Assembly: GCF_003697815.1 (NCBI RefSeq)
Contig: NZ_RDQG01000036.1
Span: 1-64,000, forward strand
Direction: 5' to 3'
From: Halalkalicoccus subterraneus
Lineage (GTDB): Archaea > Halobacteriota > Halobacteria > Halobacteriales > Halalkalicoccaceae
Length of the DNA: 64,000 bases
Made by a program: the position numbers and the translations under genes. Shown in pieces: positions 7,294 through 17,231 of this stretch (position 1 is its first letter; every line of letters starts with the position of its first letter). The notes beneath the pieces were generated by a model. That model did not search any database. It saw nothing but the letters and a program-made list of their open reading frames with translations, and was not told the origin of the DNA.

Positions 7294-9915
7294 ATGGACG
7301 CGGCGCTCGGCGCGCCGGAGAAGATGCGAGCGCGCCACGAGGAGCTGACGCCGATGATGCGCCAGTACTGCGATCTCTGTGCGCAGTACGACGGGTCGCT
7401 GGTGCTCTTTCAGGTGGGGGACTTCTACGAGACGTTCTGCGAGGCCGCCGAGGTCTCGGCGCGGCTCTTGGAGATCACGCTGACGAAACGCGAGGATTCC
7501 ACAGGGAGCTACCCGATGGCGGGCATCCCGATCGGTAGCGCCGAATCCTACATCGAGACGCTGCTGGACGCCGGCTTCCGGGTCGCGGTCGCGGATCAGG
7601 TTCAGGACCCCGAGGAGGCGAGCGGCGTGGTCGATCGCGCCGTCACGCGGATCGTCACGCCCGGCACCCTGACCGAGGACGAACTACTGCGAAGCGAGGA
7701 CAACAACTACGTCGCGGCGCTGGCTCGCGAGGGCGAGAGCGCGGACGGCGAGGAGTACGGGCTGGCCTTTCTCGACGTTTCGACCGGCGACTTCGTCGCC
7801 ACTGGGTCGAGTTCGGAGGAGACGATCAGGGACGAGATCAGCCGCTTTGCGCCCGCTGAGGCGATCATCGATCCCGGGTTAGAGGGGTTCGACGGGTTCG
7901 ACGCAGACTGCATGGTCACGCCGTACGACCCCTCGGCGTTCGAGCTCGAGGGGGCCCGCGAGCTGCTCGATTCGTACTTCGGCACCCCCGAAAAACGGCT
8001 GGCGAGCGACGCCGAGATCAGCGCCTGCGGCGCGCTGCTCTCCTACGCCGAGTACGCCCGCGGCGGGCAGGACGGCCGTCTGGACTACCTCAACCACCTC
8101 ACTCGGTACGAGCCCCGCGAGTACATGCTGCTGGACCGGGTCGCACTCCGTAGTTTGGAACTGTTCGAGCCGCGGGCGGTCGGCGGCGACGGCGAGCACA
8201 CTCTCTTGGGCGTTCTCGACGAGACCGCCTGCGCGCTCGGTCGACGAAAGCTCACCGACTGGCTGCGCCGGCCCCTGCTGGATCCCGACCGGATCGAGGC
8301 CCGACTCGACGCCGTCTCCGAGTGGACGACGCTCGTCGGCGCCCGCGAGGAGGTTTACGACCTCCTCTCGGAGGTCTACGACGTCGAGCGCCTGATCGCG
8401 CGGGTCTCGCGGGGTCGGGCCAACGCCCGGGACCTGCGCGCGCTGAAGGACACCCTCGATACGGTCCCGGAGATCCGCGCGGCGATGGAGGGCGTCGAGA
8501 GCAACACCCTCCGCGAACTCCGGGGAGAGCTCGACGAACTGGAGGAAGTGCGGGACTTGATCGACCGCGCGATCAGCGAGAGCCCGCCGATCGAGATCAC
8601 GGAAGGCGACGTGATCGCGCCGGGCTACGACGCCGGTCTCGACGAGCTACGAGAGACCGAGCGCGAGGGCAAGGACTGGATCGACTCGCTCGAGAAACGG
8701 GAACGCGAGCGCACCGGGATCGACTCGCTGAAGGTCGGGTTCAACCAGGTGCACGGCTACTACATCGAGGTCACGAACCCCAACCTCGATCGGGTGCCCG
8801 AGGACTACACCCGCAGACAGACCCTGAAGAACTCCGAGCGCTTCTACACGCCCGAACTCAAGCGTCGCGAGGACGAGATCATGGCCGCCGAGGAGCGCGC
8901 CGACGACCTCGAGTACGAGCTGTTCGTCGAAGTGCGTCGGGAAGTCGCGGACGAGTCCGAGCGGGTGCAGGCGGTCGCCGAGACGCTGGCGACCCTCGAC
9001 GTGCTGGTCTCGCTCGCCGACGTCGCCGCGAAGTACGGCTACGCCCGCCCCGATATCGACGAAAAACCGGGAATCGACATCGAGGGCGGTCGACATCCGG
9101 TCGTCGAGCGTACCCAGGAGTCGTTCGTTCCAAACGGGGCCGAACTCTCCCCAGAGGAACGCCTCGCGGTGCTGACGGGCCCGAACATGAGCGGGAAGTC
9201 GACCTATATGCGCCAGGTCGCGCTGATCGCCATCCTCGCCCAGATCGGGAGCTTCGTGCCCGCGAGCCGGGCTCGAATCGGGATCGTCGACCGGGTGTTC
9301 ACCCGCGTGGGCGCGAGCGACGACATCGCCGGGGGCCGGTCCACCTTCATGGTCGAGATGAGCGAGCTCGCGACCATCCTCAGAGGGGCCAGCGAGCGCT
9401 CGCTGGTCCTGCTCGACGAGGTCGGACGGGGAACGAGCACCGCCGACGGGCTGGCGATCGCCCGCGCCATCACCGAGTACGTTCACGACGAGGTCGGCGC
9501 TATGACGCTCTTTGCGACCCACCACCACGAGCTCACCGCGCTCGCCGACGAACTCCCTAGTGCCTTCAACCTCCACTTCGCGGCCACCCAAACCGACGAC
9601 GGCGTCACCTTCCGTCACGACGTCTCGCGGGGAGCTGCCACTGCGTCGTACGGGATCGAGGTCGCACGCGCTGCGGGCGTGCCCGAGCACGTCGTCGAGC
9701 GCTCGCGCGCGCTCGTCGCGGAGGACGCTCTGGAGAACGCGACCGACGGCGGACGCGCTGTCGGCGACGACGGTACGGGGTCGGCCCCGGCTCCTTCGGA
9801 ACCGATGTCCGATCCCCTCGCCGATGAACTCCGCTCGCTCGACGTCGCGAACATGACGCCCATCGAGGCGTTGACGACGCTCGACCGGCTGAAACGCGAG
9901 GTCAACGAGGATTAA
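7294..9915 (+). CDS. mutS: DNA mismatch repair ATPase MutS
   Basis: MutS1-type mismatch recognition protein, 873 residues. The mismatch-reading Phe-X-Glu motif is present (FYE, 44-46). The C-terminal ABC ATPase has Walker [10 protein letters not shown] from about 629 and Walker [12 protein letters not shown] with Asp708/Glu709. The acidic low-complexity stretch around 805-845 precedes a C-terminal helical segment. Unlike MutS2, it lacks a Smr domain and keeps the N-terminal reading domain. No mutL is visible in the window. It converges on nucS, and its TAA overlaps the nucS TAA in the bases TTAA. Confidence 0.96.
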   Translation: MDAALGAPEKMRARHEELTPMMRQYCDLCAQYDGSLVLFQVGDFYETFCEAAEVSARLLEITLTKREDSTGSYPMAGIPIGSAESYIETLLDAGFRVAVADQVQDPEEASGVVDRAVTRIVTPGTLTEDELLRSEDNNYVAALAREGESADGEEYGLAFLDVSTGDFVATGSSSEETIRDEISRFAPAEAIIDPGLEGFDGFDADCMVTPYDPSAFELEGARELLDSYFGTPEKRLASDAEISACGALLSYAEYARGGQDGRLDYLNHLTRYEPREYMLLDRVALRSLELFEPRAVGGDGEHTLLGVLDETACALGRRKLTDWLRRPLLDPDRIEARLDAVSEWTTLVGAREEVYDLLSEVYDVERLIARVSRGRANARDLRALKDTLDTVPEIRAAMEGVESNTLRELRGELDELEEVRDLIDRAISESPPIEITEGDVIAPGYDAGLDELRETEREGKDWIDSLEKRERERTGIDSLKVGFNQVHGYYIEVTNPNLDRVPEDYTRRQTLKNSERFYTPELKRREDEIMAAEERADDLEYELFVEVRREVADESERVQAVAETLATLDVLVSLADVAAKYGYARPDIDEKPGIDIEGGRHPVVERTQESFVPNGAELSPEERLAVLTGPNMSGKSTYMRQVALIAILAQIGSFVPASRARIGIVDRVFTRVGASDDIAGGRSTFMVEMSELATILRGASERSLVLLDEVGRGTSTADGLAIARAITEYVHDEVGAMTLFATHHHELTALADELPSAFNLHFAATQTDDGVTFRHDVSRGAATASYGIEVARAAGVPEHVVERSRALVAEDALENATDGGRAVGDDGTGSAPAPSEPMSDPLADELRSLDVANMTPIEALTTLDRLKREVNED

Positions 9916-10649
9916 GGCGAGAGCGCGACGAACTCGAACCCCTTCTTCGCGAGCAGCCGGCGGGCACGATCCGTCACCGAGGGTGCGACCAGTATCCCGC
10001 GGATCTCGACGCCGGCATGGAGGTCGCGTTCGAGCGCCTCGGCGTAGCGGTTCAGCTGGCCGACCGCGTCGGGACCGACCCGTCGGCGTTTCAGTTCGAG
10101 GATCACGACCCGGCCCTCCCGGTCCTCTCCATAGATATCGATCGCGCCAGCCGGAGTGTTCCGTTCGGTGGCGAGCGGCCGAAAGCCCGCCTCGATCAGT
10201 TCGGGCTCCTTCAGGATCCGGCGTTTCATGTCCTCCTCGGTCCCCGTCACCGAGAGCTCCGCGCCGCCCTCGCCGTCGGCCCCGACGTCGAAGACCGCGA
10301 GATGGGCGACCCGCTCGAAGCGCACCGCGAGCTTCTCGTCGGGGTTCGAGCGCCGGCTGTGGAGTTCGAGGGTTCCGTCCTCGAGTCGCGCCTCCTGCTC
10401 GCTGCCCGGGGGCTGCCAGTTGATCGGCTTCTGGCCCTCGTCGGTGTGGACCAGTACCGTTCCGTCGGGTTTGCACATGACGTGGCGTCGTCCGGGTCCC
10501 AGGCTGCTCTCCGCGCGGCCGTCGTACTCGACGGTGCACTCGCCGAAGAGCGTCGCCAGCGCGCCCCGCTCGATCGCGCTCGCCAGCCGGTCGTGGGCCT
10601 CCGCGGCGCTCGGTTCCGAGAGCGCGACGATCTTCTCGGTCGCTGTCAC
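9912..10649 (-). CDS. nucS: Endonuclease NucS (EndoMS)
   Basis: NucS/EndoMS is a PCNA-interacting nuclease that cuts mismatched or branched DNA and runs a MutS-independent mismatch repair in some lineages. The 245-residue protein has an N-terminal DNA-binding domain with the NWQPPG loop (78-83). Its nuclease core has Asp171 (AIDIYG), Glu185 and Lys187 (LELK) and QLNRYAEAL (199-207). The GTG start at 10649 gives the family's normal length. An ATG further upstream would run into the next gene. Sharing a border with mutS puts two mismatch systems side by side. Confidence 0.93.
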   Translation of the reverse strand: MTATEKIVALSEPSAAEAHDRLASAIERGALATLFGECTVEYDGRAESSLGPGRRHVMCKPDGTVLVHTDEGQKPINWQPPGSEQEARLEDGTLELHSRRSNPDEKLAVRFERVAHLAVFDVGADGEGGAELSVTGTEEDMKRRILKEPELIEAGFRPLATERNTPAGAIDIYGEDREGRVVILELKRRRVGPDAVGQLNRYAEALERDLHAGVEIRGILVAPSVTDRARRLLAKKGFEFVALSP

Positions 10650-10684
10650 TGTCGTCCCTACCGACTCCGCGGGTAAAAGCCACG

Positions 10685-11119
10685 CTATCGCTGCGGAACG
10701 ACCACTTCCGTCGTCCCGGCGAACCCCCGGACCCGGCTCTCGAGGTAAACCCACGCGGCCCGTTCGTCGAGCAACCCCGATTCGATCGCGTCGCCGAGCG
10801 TTGCCTTTATCGCATGGGTCCAGCCCCTGAGGTACTCCTCGCTCAGTCCCGCTTCGGGCCTGAGAGCGATACAGGCCCCGCCCATCGGGGTCAGGGAGTC
10901 GGCCGTTGGGACCGAGAACGGGAGGACGAAGTAGTCCGTCTCCCGATCCTCGCGGACGACGACCGTTTCATGGCTCCGAAAATCGACGGACTCGAAGACC
11001 GCGCGCCGCGAGAGGGCGCTCGCGACCGGCTCCGCCTCCCGCTCGGAGTGCTCGCGGCACTCGGCGAGCGTGTAGGCGCCGTTGGCGAGCCGCTCGGCGA
11101 CGAGGGTTCTGCGGGCCAC
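10685..11119 (-). CDS. Conserved haloarchaeal protein of unknown function
   Basis: A 144-residue soluble protein that I do not recognise. It starts with a helical segment (MARRTLVAERLANGAYTLAE) and has a central beta-rich region containing SVPTADSLTPMGGACIAL. The GTG start is supported by a clear TATAAA 27 bases upstream. It may share a transcript with nucS, 35 bases downstream. No cysteine pairs or nucleotide-binding motif are visible. Confidence 0.72.
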   Translation of the reverse strand: MARRTLVAERLANGAYTLAECREHSEREAEPVASALSRRAVFESVDFRSHETVVVREDRETDYFVLPFSVPTADSLTPMGGACIALRPEAGLSEEYLRGWTHAIKATLGDAIESGLLDERAAWVYLESRVRGFAGTTEVVVPQR

Positions 11120-11143
11120 GCCCCCCTTGGCCCCGCCATCGCG

Positions 11144-11149
11144 TATAAA
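11144..11149 (-). promoter_or_regulatory. TATA box of the 10685-11119 gene
   Basis: GTTTATAC on the minus strand (TATAAA read on the plus strand) is centred 27 bases from the GTG start. It is among the best TATA matches in the window and fixes the start of a gene that otherwise lacks recognisable homology. Confidence 0.6.
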
Positions 11150-11355
11150 CCTCCGTGGCTATCCGAACCGGGCAGGCGAGAGCGGCTTGAGGAGTCCCCT
11201 GTCGTTCCCGAGCAACCGATCCGCGAACAGGTCCGCCACCGCCGGCGCGAGGTCACGCCGAGCCCGCTCATGGCCGTCGCAATGGGGAGTCCTCGATCCT
11301 TGTCGCGCCGACCAGCGGTCGTCCGTCGGGGGTGATAATAGTTCCCGTGGCGTTG

Positions 11356-11384
11356 ATACCCCGGGGCTGCGTGTGTCGGGGTAT
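11356..11384. promoter_or_regulatory. Inverted repeat over the cbiA start
   Basis: Perfect eight-base arms ATACCCCG (11356-11363) and CGGGGTAT (11377-11384) are separated by 13 bases. The left arm overlaps a TATA-like TTGATACC and the right arm contains the first bases of the cbiA ATG. It could be an operator or, if transcribed upstream, a hairpin hiding the start codon. Confidence 0.4.
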
Positions 11385-12678
11385 GAAGGGATTCGTCATC
11401 GCGGGGACCGCCTCGGGCGTTGGGAAGACCGTCGCCACGCTCGCGGCGATCCGCGCGCTTTCCGCGGCGGGCTACACCGTCCAGCCGGCGAAAGCCGGCC
11501 CCGACTTCATCGACCCGAGCCACCACGCTGCGGTCGCCGGGCGCGCCTCGCGCACGCTCGACCCGTGGCTCTGTGGCGAGTCGGGAATGGCGAGAAACTA
11601 CTACCGCGGCGAGGGCGAGGTCTGCGTCGTCGAGGGGATGATGGGGCTGTACGACGGCGATACGAGCACCGCCCGGATCGCCGAACGCCTCGATCTGCCC
11701 GTCGTCCTCGTCTGCGATGCGAGCGCCGGCATGGAGAGCGTCGCCGCGAGCGCCCTTGGCTTTCAGGAATACGCTTCCTATGCCGGCCACGACATCGACG
11801 TGGCGGGGATCGTCGCCGGGCGGGCCCACGGTGGGCGCCACGAGCGGGGGATCCGCGAGGCGCTGCCCGATTCGCTCGCGTATTTCGGACGGGTTCCGCC
11901 GACCGAGGGGCTCGAGATCCCTGAACGCCACCTCGGACTCCACATGGGCGGGGAGGCCCCCATCGATCTCTCGACGCTCGACGAGGCCGCCGCCCACCTC
12001 GATAGCGAAGCGCTCGCCGAGGTCGCGCGTGCACCGCCGCGACCCGACCCCGTCGAACCGTCCCCCGCCACCGGAAAACGGGTCGCGGTCGCCCGCGACA
12101 GCGCGTTCTGCTTTCGGTATCCCGCGACGATCGAGCGCCTGCAGGAACGCGGCGAGGTCGTCCCCTTCTCGCCCGTACGGGGCGACGCGCTGCCCGACTG
12201 TGACGGCGTCTACCTCCCCGGCGGCTACCCCGAACTGTACGCTGGCGCGCTCGCCGAGAGTTCCGCCCTCGAAACCCTCGCCGAGCGCGCGGGCGAGGGA
12301 CTGCCCGTCTTCGGGGAGTGTGGCGGGATGATGGCGCTTTCCGAGTCCCTGACGACCGTCGAGGACGAGAGCTACCGGATGGCCGGGGTCCTCCCTGCCG
12401 ACATCGAGATGCGCGAGCGGTATCAGGCGCTCGATCACGTCGAACTCCGGGCGCGCGAGGATACCCTGTCCGCCAGGGCAGGCCAGTCCCTCCGGGGCCA
12501 CGAGTTCCACTATTCGAGTGCCGAGGTGGGTTCGGATGCTCGCTTTGCCTTCGACGTCGAACGCGGGAACGGGATCGACGGCGAGCACGACGGCCTGATC
12601 GAGTACGACGTGCTCGGAACCTACGCCCACGTCCACGCCGAGAGCGGCGCGTTCGATCGCTTCTGCGAGGCGCTCTGA
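11383..12678 (+). CDS. cbiA: Cobyrinate a,c-diamide synthase
   Basis: CbiA amidates carboxylates a and c of cobyrinate (or the hydrogenobyrinate analogue) using glutamine and ATP. The 431-residue protein has the BioD-like ATPase part (GTASGVGKT, 7-15; [12 protein letters not shown]) and a C-terminal class I glutamine amidotransferase with nucleophile Cys313 in FGECGG. The ATG at 11383 is preferred because the P-loop then starts seven residues in. Other corrin-ring genes are not in the window. The later steps lie in the operon at 24-31 kb. Confidence 0.94.
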   Translation: MKGFVIAGTASGVGKTVATLAAIRALSAAGYTVQPAKAGPDFIDPSHHAAVAGRASRTLDPWLCGESGMARNYYRGEGEVCVVEGMMGLYDGDTSTARIAERLDLPVVLVCDASAGMESVAASALGFQEYASYAGHDIDVAGIVAGRAHGGRHERGIREALPDSLAYFGRVPPTEGLEIPERHLGLHMGGEAPIDLSTLDEAAAHLDSEALAEVARAPPRPDPVEPSPATGKRVAVARDSAFCFRYPATIERLQERGEVVPFSPVRGDALPDCDGVYLPGGYPELYAGALAESSALETLAERAGEGLPVFGECGGMMALSESLTTVEDESYRMAGVLPADIEMRERYQALDHVELRAREDTLSARAGQSLRGHEFHYSSAEVGSDARFAFDVERGNGIDGEHDGLIEYDVLGTYAHVHAESGAFDRFCEAL

Positions 12679-12683
12679 GAGGG

Positions 12684-12689
12684 TTTATC
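12684..12689 (+). promoter_or_regulatory. TATA-like box of truD
   Basis: TTTATC is centred 26-27 bases before the truD ATG at 12713, within the 34-base gap after cbiA. truD can therefore be transcribed independently. Confidence 0.5.
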
Positions 12690-12712
12690 CGCCCGCCGGG
12701 ACGAGATCCGGT

Positions 12713-14044
12713 ATGAACGATCGTCTCCGAGCCGCACATCCCACGGAGCGCGAGGTCGGCATGGAGTACTACGCCAGTAGCGCCGAGGGGATCGGCGGGA
12801 CGATTCGCGACCGCGACGAGGACTTCCGGGTCCGCGAGATCGAGGACTTTTCGACCCAGCCGATCGACGCCGACCCCGACGCCTACCCGCATCTCGTGAT
12901 CCGCGCGACCCTCCGGGGCTGGGACACCAACGACTTCGCTCGCCGGCTCTCCGATGCAATGGGGGCGAGCCGCGAGCGGGTCTCGTGGGCCGGCACGAAG
13001 GACAAACGCGCCGTGACGACCCAGCTGTTCAGCGTCATGAAGGGCGATCCCGATGCGCTTCCCGACATCCGTGACGCGGAGATCGAGGTGGTCGGGCGCG
13101 CCGGTCGGGACCTGCAGTTCGGCGACCTGGCGGGCAACGCCTTCGAGATCCGGGTTCGCGACGGCGATCCCGAGCGGGTCGACGCGATCACCGAGGAACT
13201 GCGCGCGTTCGGCGGCGGTTCCGTCGGCGTGCCGAACTACTTCGGCCAACAGCGCTTCGGCAGTCGTCGGCCCGTCACCCACCGGGTGGGCCTGGCGATC
13301 GCCCGCGAAGACTGGCGCGGCGCGGTCATGGAGTATCTCGGCAATCCCCGCGAATCGGAGCCCGAGGACACGCAGGCGGCCAGAGGATACGTCGGCGAGA
13401 CGGAGGACTGGGCGGGCGCGCTCGAACGTTTCCCGCGAAAGCTCGGGTTCGAGCGCGCCATGCTCCACCGGCTGGTCGAGGACGGGGCGACAGAGCCCGA
13501 GGACTTCCGCGCCGCCCTCGAAACCGCGCCCACCAACCTCCAACGGCTGTTCGTCAACGCCGCCCAGTCCTCCGTGTTCAACCGGATCTTGAGCGAGCGG
13601 CTGAAACGGGGCCTGCCGTTCGACCGCGCGGTCGCGGGCGACGTGGTCTGTTTCTCGGATGCCGCCGCTCCGGAGGGTCTCGTGCGCCCCGATACCGGCA
13701 GAACCCAGCGTGTGACTGAAAACCGTGTCGAGACGATAAACCGCCACGTCGAGCGCGGGCGGGCGTTCGTCACCGCGCCGCTCGTCGGCACCGAAACCGA
13801 ACTCGGCGCGGGCGAACCGGGCGGGATCGAACGCGAAGTGCTCTCGGAAGTCGGCATTTCAACTGCCGATTTCGAGCTGCCCGGCGAGTTCGGCTCGACC
13901 GGCACCCGCAGAGCGATCCTGCTGACGACCGACCTTTCGGTCGAGGACGACCCGCTCGCGTTCGACTTCGTGCTCCCGAGCGGCTCGTATGCGACCGTTC
14001 TGCTTCGCGAGTACTTGAAGTGTGACCCGCGCGATCTGGGCTGA
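12713..14044 (+). CDS. truD: tRNA pseudouridine(13) synthase TruD
   Basis: TruD isomerises U13 of tRNA (and related sites) to pseudouridine. The 443-residue archaeal form carries the catalytic motif AGTKDKRA with Asp97 and the [11 protein letters not shown] segment, plus an inserted TRUD domain as expected for the family length. It is leaderless by promoter spacing. No tRNA-modification partner is adjacent. Confidence 0.95.
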   Translation: MNDRLRAAHPTEREVGMEYYASSAEGIGGTIRDRDEDFRVREIEDFSTQPIDADPDAYPHLVIRATLRGWDTNDFARRLSDAMGASRERVSWAGTKDKRAVTTQLFSVMKGDPDALPDIRDAEIEVVGRAGRDLQFGDLAGNAFEIRVRDGDPERVDAITEELRAFGGGSVGVPNYFGQQRFGSRRPVTHRVGLAIAREDWRGAVMEYLGNPRESEPEDTQAARGYVGETEDWAGALERFPRKLGFERAMLHRLVEDGATEPEDFRAALETAPTNLQRLFVNAAQSSVFNRILSERLKRGLPFDRAVAGDVVCFSDAAAPEGLVRPDTGRTQRVTENRVETINRHVERGRAFVTAPLVGTETELGAGEPGGIEREVLSEVGISTADFELPGEFGSTGTRRAILLTTDLSVEDDPLAFDFVLPSGSYATVLLREYLKCDPRDLG

Positions 14045-14084
14045 GACGGGGTAGATTCATCCTCGTGGCGGTCCTACAACGGGT

Positions 14085-14588
14085 ATGACAGAGTTCTCAG
14101 TCGCCGGCGTTCGGATCACCCGTCGCGAGGTCCTCGGTGCGCTCGCGGCCGCCGTCCTGATCAACCTGGTCGGGGCGCTCGGCGTTCCCTTTACGACCCC
14201 CGACAGCGCGTGGTTCCAGGCGCTCGACAAGCCGTGGTTCTACCCGCCGGGTGCGGCCTTCGGCGTCGTCTGGACGGTCCTCTTTTCGCTCATGGGGATC
14301 GCCGCGTTCCTCGTCTACCGCCACGGTGTCGAGAACCGCGCGGTGAGGATTGCCCTCGGCCTCTTCGCCCTCCAGATGGTCGTCAACGTCGCGTGGTCGC
14401 CGGCGTTTTTCGCCGCCCAAGAGCTCCTGCTCGCGTTCGGGATCATCGTCGTCCTCTGGGCCCTGATCGTCGCGACCATCGCCGCCTTCTCGTGGGTAGA
14501 CCGCCGCGCGGCCCTCCTGTTGGTTCCGTACCTCGCGTGGGTCTCCTTTGCGGCCGTGTTGAACTACTCGATCTGGGCGCTCAACTAG
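14085..14588 (+). CDS. tspO: TspO/MBR-family membrane protein
   Basis: A 167-residue protein with five hydrophobic segments, the TspO/peripheral benzodiazepine receptor fold. The family segments DKPWFYPPGAAFGVVWTVLF (45-64), NVAWSPAFF and the closing WVSFAAVLNYSIWALN are clear. TspO proteins bind porphyrins and related ligands in membranes. In haloarchaea a link to light or retinal/tetrapyrrole physiology is conjecture. It follows truD with a 40-base gap and probably has its own promoter. Confidence 0.9.
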   Translation: MTEFSVAGVRITRREVLGALAAAVLINLVGALGVPFTTPDSAWFQALDKPWFYPPGAAFGVVWTVLFSLMGIAAFLVYRHGVENRAVRIALGLFALQMVVNVAWSPAFFAAQELLLAFGIIVVLWALIVATIAAFSWVDRRAALLLVPYLAWVSFAAVLNYSIWALN

Positions 14589-14645
14589 CCCTCCTCGAAA
14601 CTCGTTCCCCTCCGGAGCTACTCGCAGGACGGGTTTGAACCGTTA

Positions 14646-15413
14646 CTACTCGAACAGCTTCCCTTCCTCACCGATCCCGTCGATGCGCGCCCGCTCTTCG
14701 CGTGTAAGCTCGATTCCACCGGCCACGAGGTTCGCCTCCAGATGGTCGACGCTGCTCGCCTTCGGGATCGGGACGACGCCATCCGTGCCCGCGAGCCACG
14801 CGAGGCTCACCTGCGCCTCGCTGATCCCGCGCTCGGCGGCGATCCCTCCCAGAACGGGATCGTCGAACACCTTCCCTTGGGCCAGCGGCGAGTACGCCAC
14901 GAGCGTGTGGCCGTCCTCGCGGGCGTATTCGAGCAGATCGTCCTCCCGGTAGAACGGGTGGCGCTCGACCTGGTTGGCGGTGATCGGCGAATCGAGGATC
15001 TCACTAGCTTCCTCGAACTGGGCGGTGGTGAAATTGCTCACGCCGACGTGCTCGATCAGCCCTTCGGCACGGAGCTCGTCGAACGCCGGCAGCGTCGCCT
15101 CGGGATCGTAGGCCTCGATCGGGCGGTGGACGTAGAGCAGGTCGACGCGGTCGAGACCCAGTCGGTCGAGGCTCTCCTCGGTACTCCGGCGCACGTCTTC
15201 GGGCGCGAGGTCATCGGCCCAGACCTTCGTCGCCACCGTCAGCTCCTCGCGGGGCACGTCGGCGCGGGAGATTCCCTCGCCGACGACGTCCTCGTTCTCG
15301 TAGATCTGGGCGGTGTCGAGGTGGCGATAGCCGATCTCGATCGCGCGGGCGATGGCGTCCGGGTCCTCGATGCCCATCGTGCCGAGGTCGATCTCCGGGA
15401 GCTGTAGTTCCAT
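14646..15413 (-). CDS. Aldo/keto reductase
   Basis: A 255-residue TIM-barrel oxidoreductase of the DkgA/2,5-diketogluconate reductase type. The catalytic tetrad is intact: Asp33, Tyr38, Lys63 and His96 (LYVHRP). NADPH is the likely cofactor. ATG 15413 gives the family N-terminus. An upstream in-frame ATG would add about 26 unsupported residues. The substrate is unknown. A distant paralogue of a different subfamily lies at 35.8-36.8 kb. Confidence 0.88.
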   Translation of the reverse strand: MELQLPEIDLGTMGIEDPDAIARAIEIGYRHLDTAQIYENEDVVGEGISRADVPREELTVATKVWADDLAPEDVRRSTEESLDRLGLDRVDLLYVHRPIEAYDPEATLPAFDELRAEGLIEHVGVSNFTTAQFEEASEILDSPITANQVERHPFYREDDLLEYAREDGHTLVAYSPLAQGKVFDDPVLGGIAAERGISEAQVSLAWLAGTDGVVPIPKASSVDHLEANLVAGGIELTREERARIDGIGEEGKLFE

Positions 15414-15490
15414 GTCCTCCCCTCGGGAGCCCGCGTCGAATGGCTGTCGGAAGCGGTCGGGTTTTACCCCAGGGAGCGGTAGGGAGTCCA

Positions 15491-16216
15491 ATGCGGTGTC
15501 GCGCGTGTCACTCGGAGATCGACAAACCGGGCGATTACTGTCTGGTCTGTCGCTCGCCGAACGCCGACGGCGTGGTCTGCGAGATCGCCCGCGACCGGGT
15601 CGCGCTGACGATGCTCCACGAGGACGAGATCCTCGGCGAGACGATCATAACTACCGTTCCCGAATCCGGCGATCCCGCCGAGGTCGTCGAGCGCCGGAAC
15701 TTCGCGGGCCGGGTCGCAGACGAGATCCGGAGGAAACGTCCCGAGGCTGTCTACGCCGCCGGGGATCGCGAGGTCCTCCGGGAGGTCCGCGCCCAGTTGC
15801 ACTACGACTTCTATCGCGTCTCGGACGACGACCCCGTCGAGGCCGTCCGCAGTCGGCTCGGCGAGCCCGCGCTCGCGACCGTCGAAACACCGCCGAAGGA
15901 GAAGATCGGCGGCAGCCACTCGACGCTGATCGGCGGGCGCACAGGGATGAAGGTGATCCACCACGTCGCGGGCCATCCACACGTCAAGAAGGTGATCCCG
16001 GGACCGATCGACGCCGGCGGCAGCGGCTCGCGTTCGGGGTTGCGTGCGAAGGCGACCCGCGCCGGACGAAACGGCAACGTCCGGCTGCTGTTGCGGGACG
16101 GGTCGAGCGTGCAGGAGAACCGGGTCGTGACGACCGCCCCCGACCGCGAGACCGGCGAGCGGGTCCGGGCGGACTTAAACGACCTTCTCGAGGAGGAGGG
16201 CTACGGCGTGAGTTAG
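15491..16216 (+). CDS. DUF2103-like predicted metal-binding protein
   Basis: A 241-residue protein that opens with a CxxC...CxxC zinc ribbon (Cys3, Cys6, Cys17, Cys20). Its C-terminal half has GGSHSTLIGGRTG, a His-rich segment (VIHHVAGHPHVKKVIPG) and a basic GSRSGLRAKATRAGRNG stretch, matching the archaeal DUF2103 predicted metal-binding family as I remember it. The basic tail suggests nucleic-acid contact. The function is unknown. It is divergent from the aldo/keto reductase gene with a 77-base gap. Confidence 0.78.
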   Translation: MRCRACHSEIDKPGDYCLVCRSPNADGVVCEIARDRVALTMLHEDEILGETIITTVPESGDPAEVVERRNFAGRVADEIRRKRPEAVYAAGDREVLREVRAQLHYDFYRVSDDDPVEAVRSRLGEPALATVETPPKEKIGGSHSTLIGGRTGMKVIHHVAGHPHVKKVIPGPIDAGGSGSRSGLRAKATRAGRNGNVRLLLRDGSSVQENRVVTTAPDRETGERVRADLNDLLEEEGYGVS

Positions 16217-16237
16217 CCGAAATCCGGCCGGATTCAG

Positions 16238-16681
16238 TCAGTTCCTGACGGCGATCCTCCGAACGCGATCCACGAGCCGGTGTAGTAGGTCGCCGCCGAC
16301 TGCACACAGGGCTCCCACTACCACTACTAACAGAACCCCGCCGATCAGGACGATCGGGCCGGCGACGAGGAGAAACGCCAGTCCGAACGAGTCCGAGAGA
16401 GGCTGGCTGATGAGGTCGATCACCCACCAGACGACGACCGGGATTATACCGACAAGCGCGGTCTGTGCCCCGGCATGAGTGGATCCCATTGGCCGGTCCG
16501 CAGAGAGATAGCCGGCGAGCACACACGCGAGGAAGAGCGCCTCGCCCTCGACTGAGCTCGGATCCTCCTGCCAGTTGAGGGCGACGGTCGCCGGGATCGA
16601 GGCGAGCCCGAGCAGCGTCGCCGTTCGCAGATCGTCGTCGAACCACTCGGCGACGTTCCACGAGGACGTGGTCGGCATCAC
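16238..16681 (-). CDS. Haloarchaeal membrane protein (DUF5518-like)
   Basis: A 147-residue protein with about four membrane helices (around 22-38, 42-62, 70-92 and 98-125) and a short basic C-terminus. It resembles the small haloarchaeal DUF5518 membrane family, of unknown function. Two adjacent ATGs (16681 and 16678) are possible starts. It converges with the DUF2103-like gene. Confidence 0.68.
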   Translation of the reverse strand: MMPTTSSWNVAEWFDDDLRTATLLGLASIPATVALNWQEDPSSVEGEALFLACVLAGYLSADRPMGSTHAGAQTALVGIIPVVVWWVIDLISQPLSDSFGLAFLLVAGPIVLIGGVLLVVVVGALCAVGGDLLHRLVDRVRRIAVRN

Positions 16682-16827
16682 CTACGAAATATACGTCATC
16701 TGACTTGATCGTTCGGGCTCGGCCGCGTTGCGGACGGCCCGAGGCGATCCGTACCCGGCGGTTTCGGACCCGGAGAGGGGTGCGGTTCAACAGGCTTATG
16801 TGCGCCCTGCGGGTAGTGACTGCCACT

Positions 16828-17100
16828 ATGGCTAGAAGCAAATCGGGACGCGTCGGCAGCGCGGGACGCTTTGGCGCGCGCTACGGTCGCGTCGCACGCC
16901 GCCGGGTCGCGGAGATCGAGGACGACATGGAACACGCCACCGTCGACGGCGACGACGTCACCCGCGTGGGGACGGGCATCTGGAAGAACGAGGAGACCGG
17001 AGAGGTCTTCGCGGGCGGCGCCTACCGACCCCAGACGCCCGCCGGGCGCACCGTCTCGCGCTCGATCCGCGCGGCCCTCGACGAGTCGGACGACGAATGA
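16828..17100 (+). CDS. rpl37ae: Ribosomal protein eL43 (L37Ae), cysteine-free form
   Basis: A 90-residue large-subunit protein. The basic N-terminus ([20 protein letters not shown], 5-24) and the end ([19 protein letters not shown]) are typical. The family normally holds a zinc with two CxxC pairs, the second following GTGIW. Here the protein has no cysteine at all: the region reads [17 protein letters not shown]. Clean flanks and its place at the head of the rpoP-pcc1-pfdB operon argue it is functional. Its 3' end overlaps rpoP by ATGA. Confidence 0.9.
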   Translation: MARSKSGRVGSAGRFGARYGRVARRRVAEIEDDMEHATVDGDDVTRVGTGIWKNEETGEVFAGGAYRPQTPAGRTVSRSIRAALDESDDE

Positions 17101-17231
17101 GCTACAAGTGTTCGCGGTGCAAACGCGACGTCGAACTCGACGAGTACGGCGGCGTCCGCTGTCCGTACTGCGGCCACCGCGTGCTCCTCAAGGAGCGCAG
17201 CCGCGACGTCAAGGAAGTCGGCGTCGAGTGA
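17097..17231 (+). CDS. rpoP: RNA polymerase subunit P (Rpb12/RpoP)
   Basis: A 44-residue zinc-ribbon subunit of archaeal RNA polymerase. Cys5, Cys8, Cys22 and Cys25 form the metal site, and the C-terminal RVLLKERS segment is conserved. The ATG overlaps the eL43 stop (ATGA) and its TGA overlaps the following GTG, so translation is probably coupled through eL43-rpoP-pcc1. The pairing with eL43 is an old archaeal gene order. Confidence 0.93.
   Translation: MSYKCSRCKRDVELDEYGGVRCPYCGHRVLLKERSRDVKEVGVE

Noticed and set aside
8647-10683. Long minus-strand open frame overlapping mutS and nucS
   Set aside because: It is antisense to mutS (Walker and Phe-X-Glu motifs) and overlaps nucS in another frame. 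Its translation is Arg-rich and repetitive, typical of a GC shadow.
11507-13747. 746-codon minus-strand frame over cbiA and truD
   Set aside because: The two plus-strand genes carry complete family motifs. The reverse frame's translation is Arg/Pro-rich without any recognisable domain.
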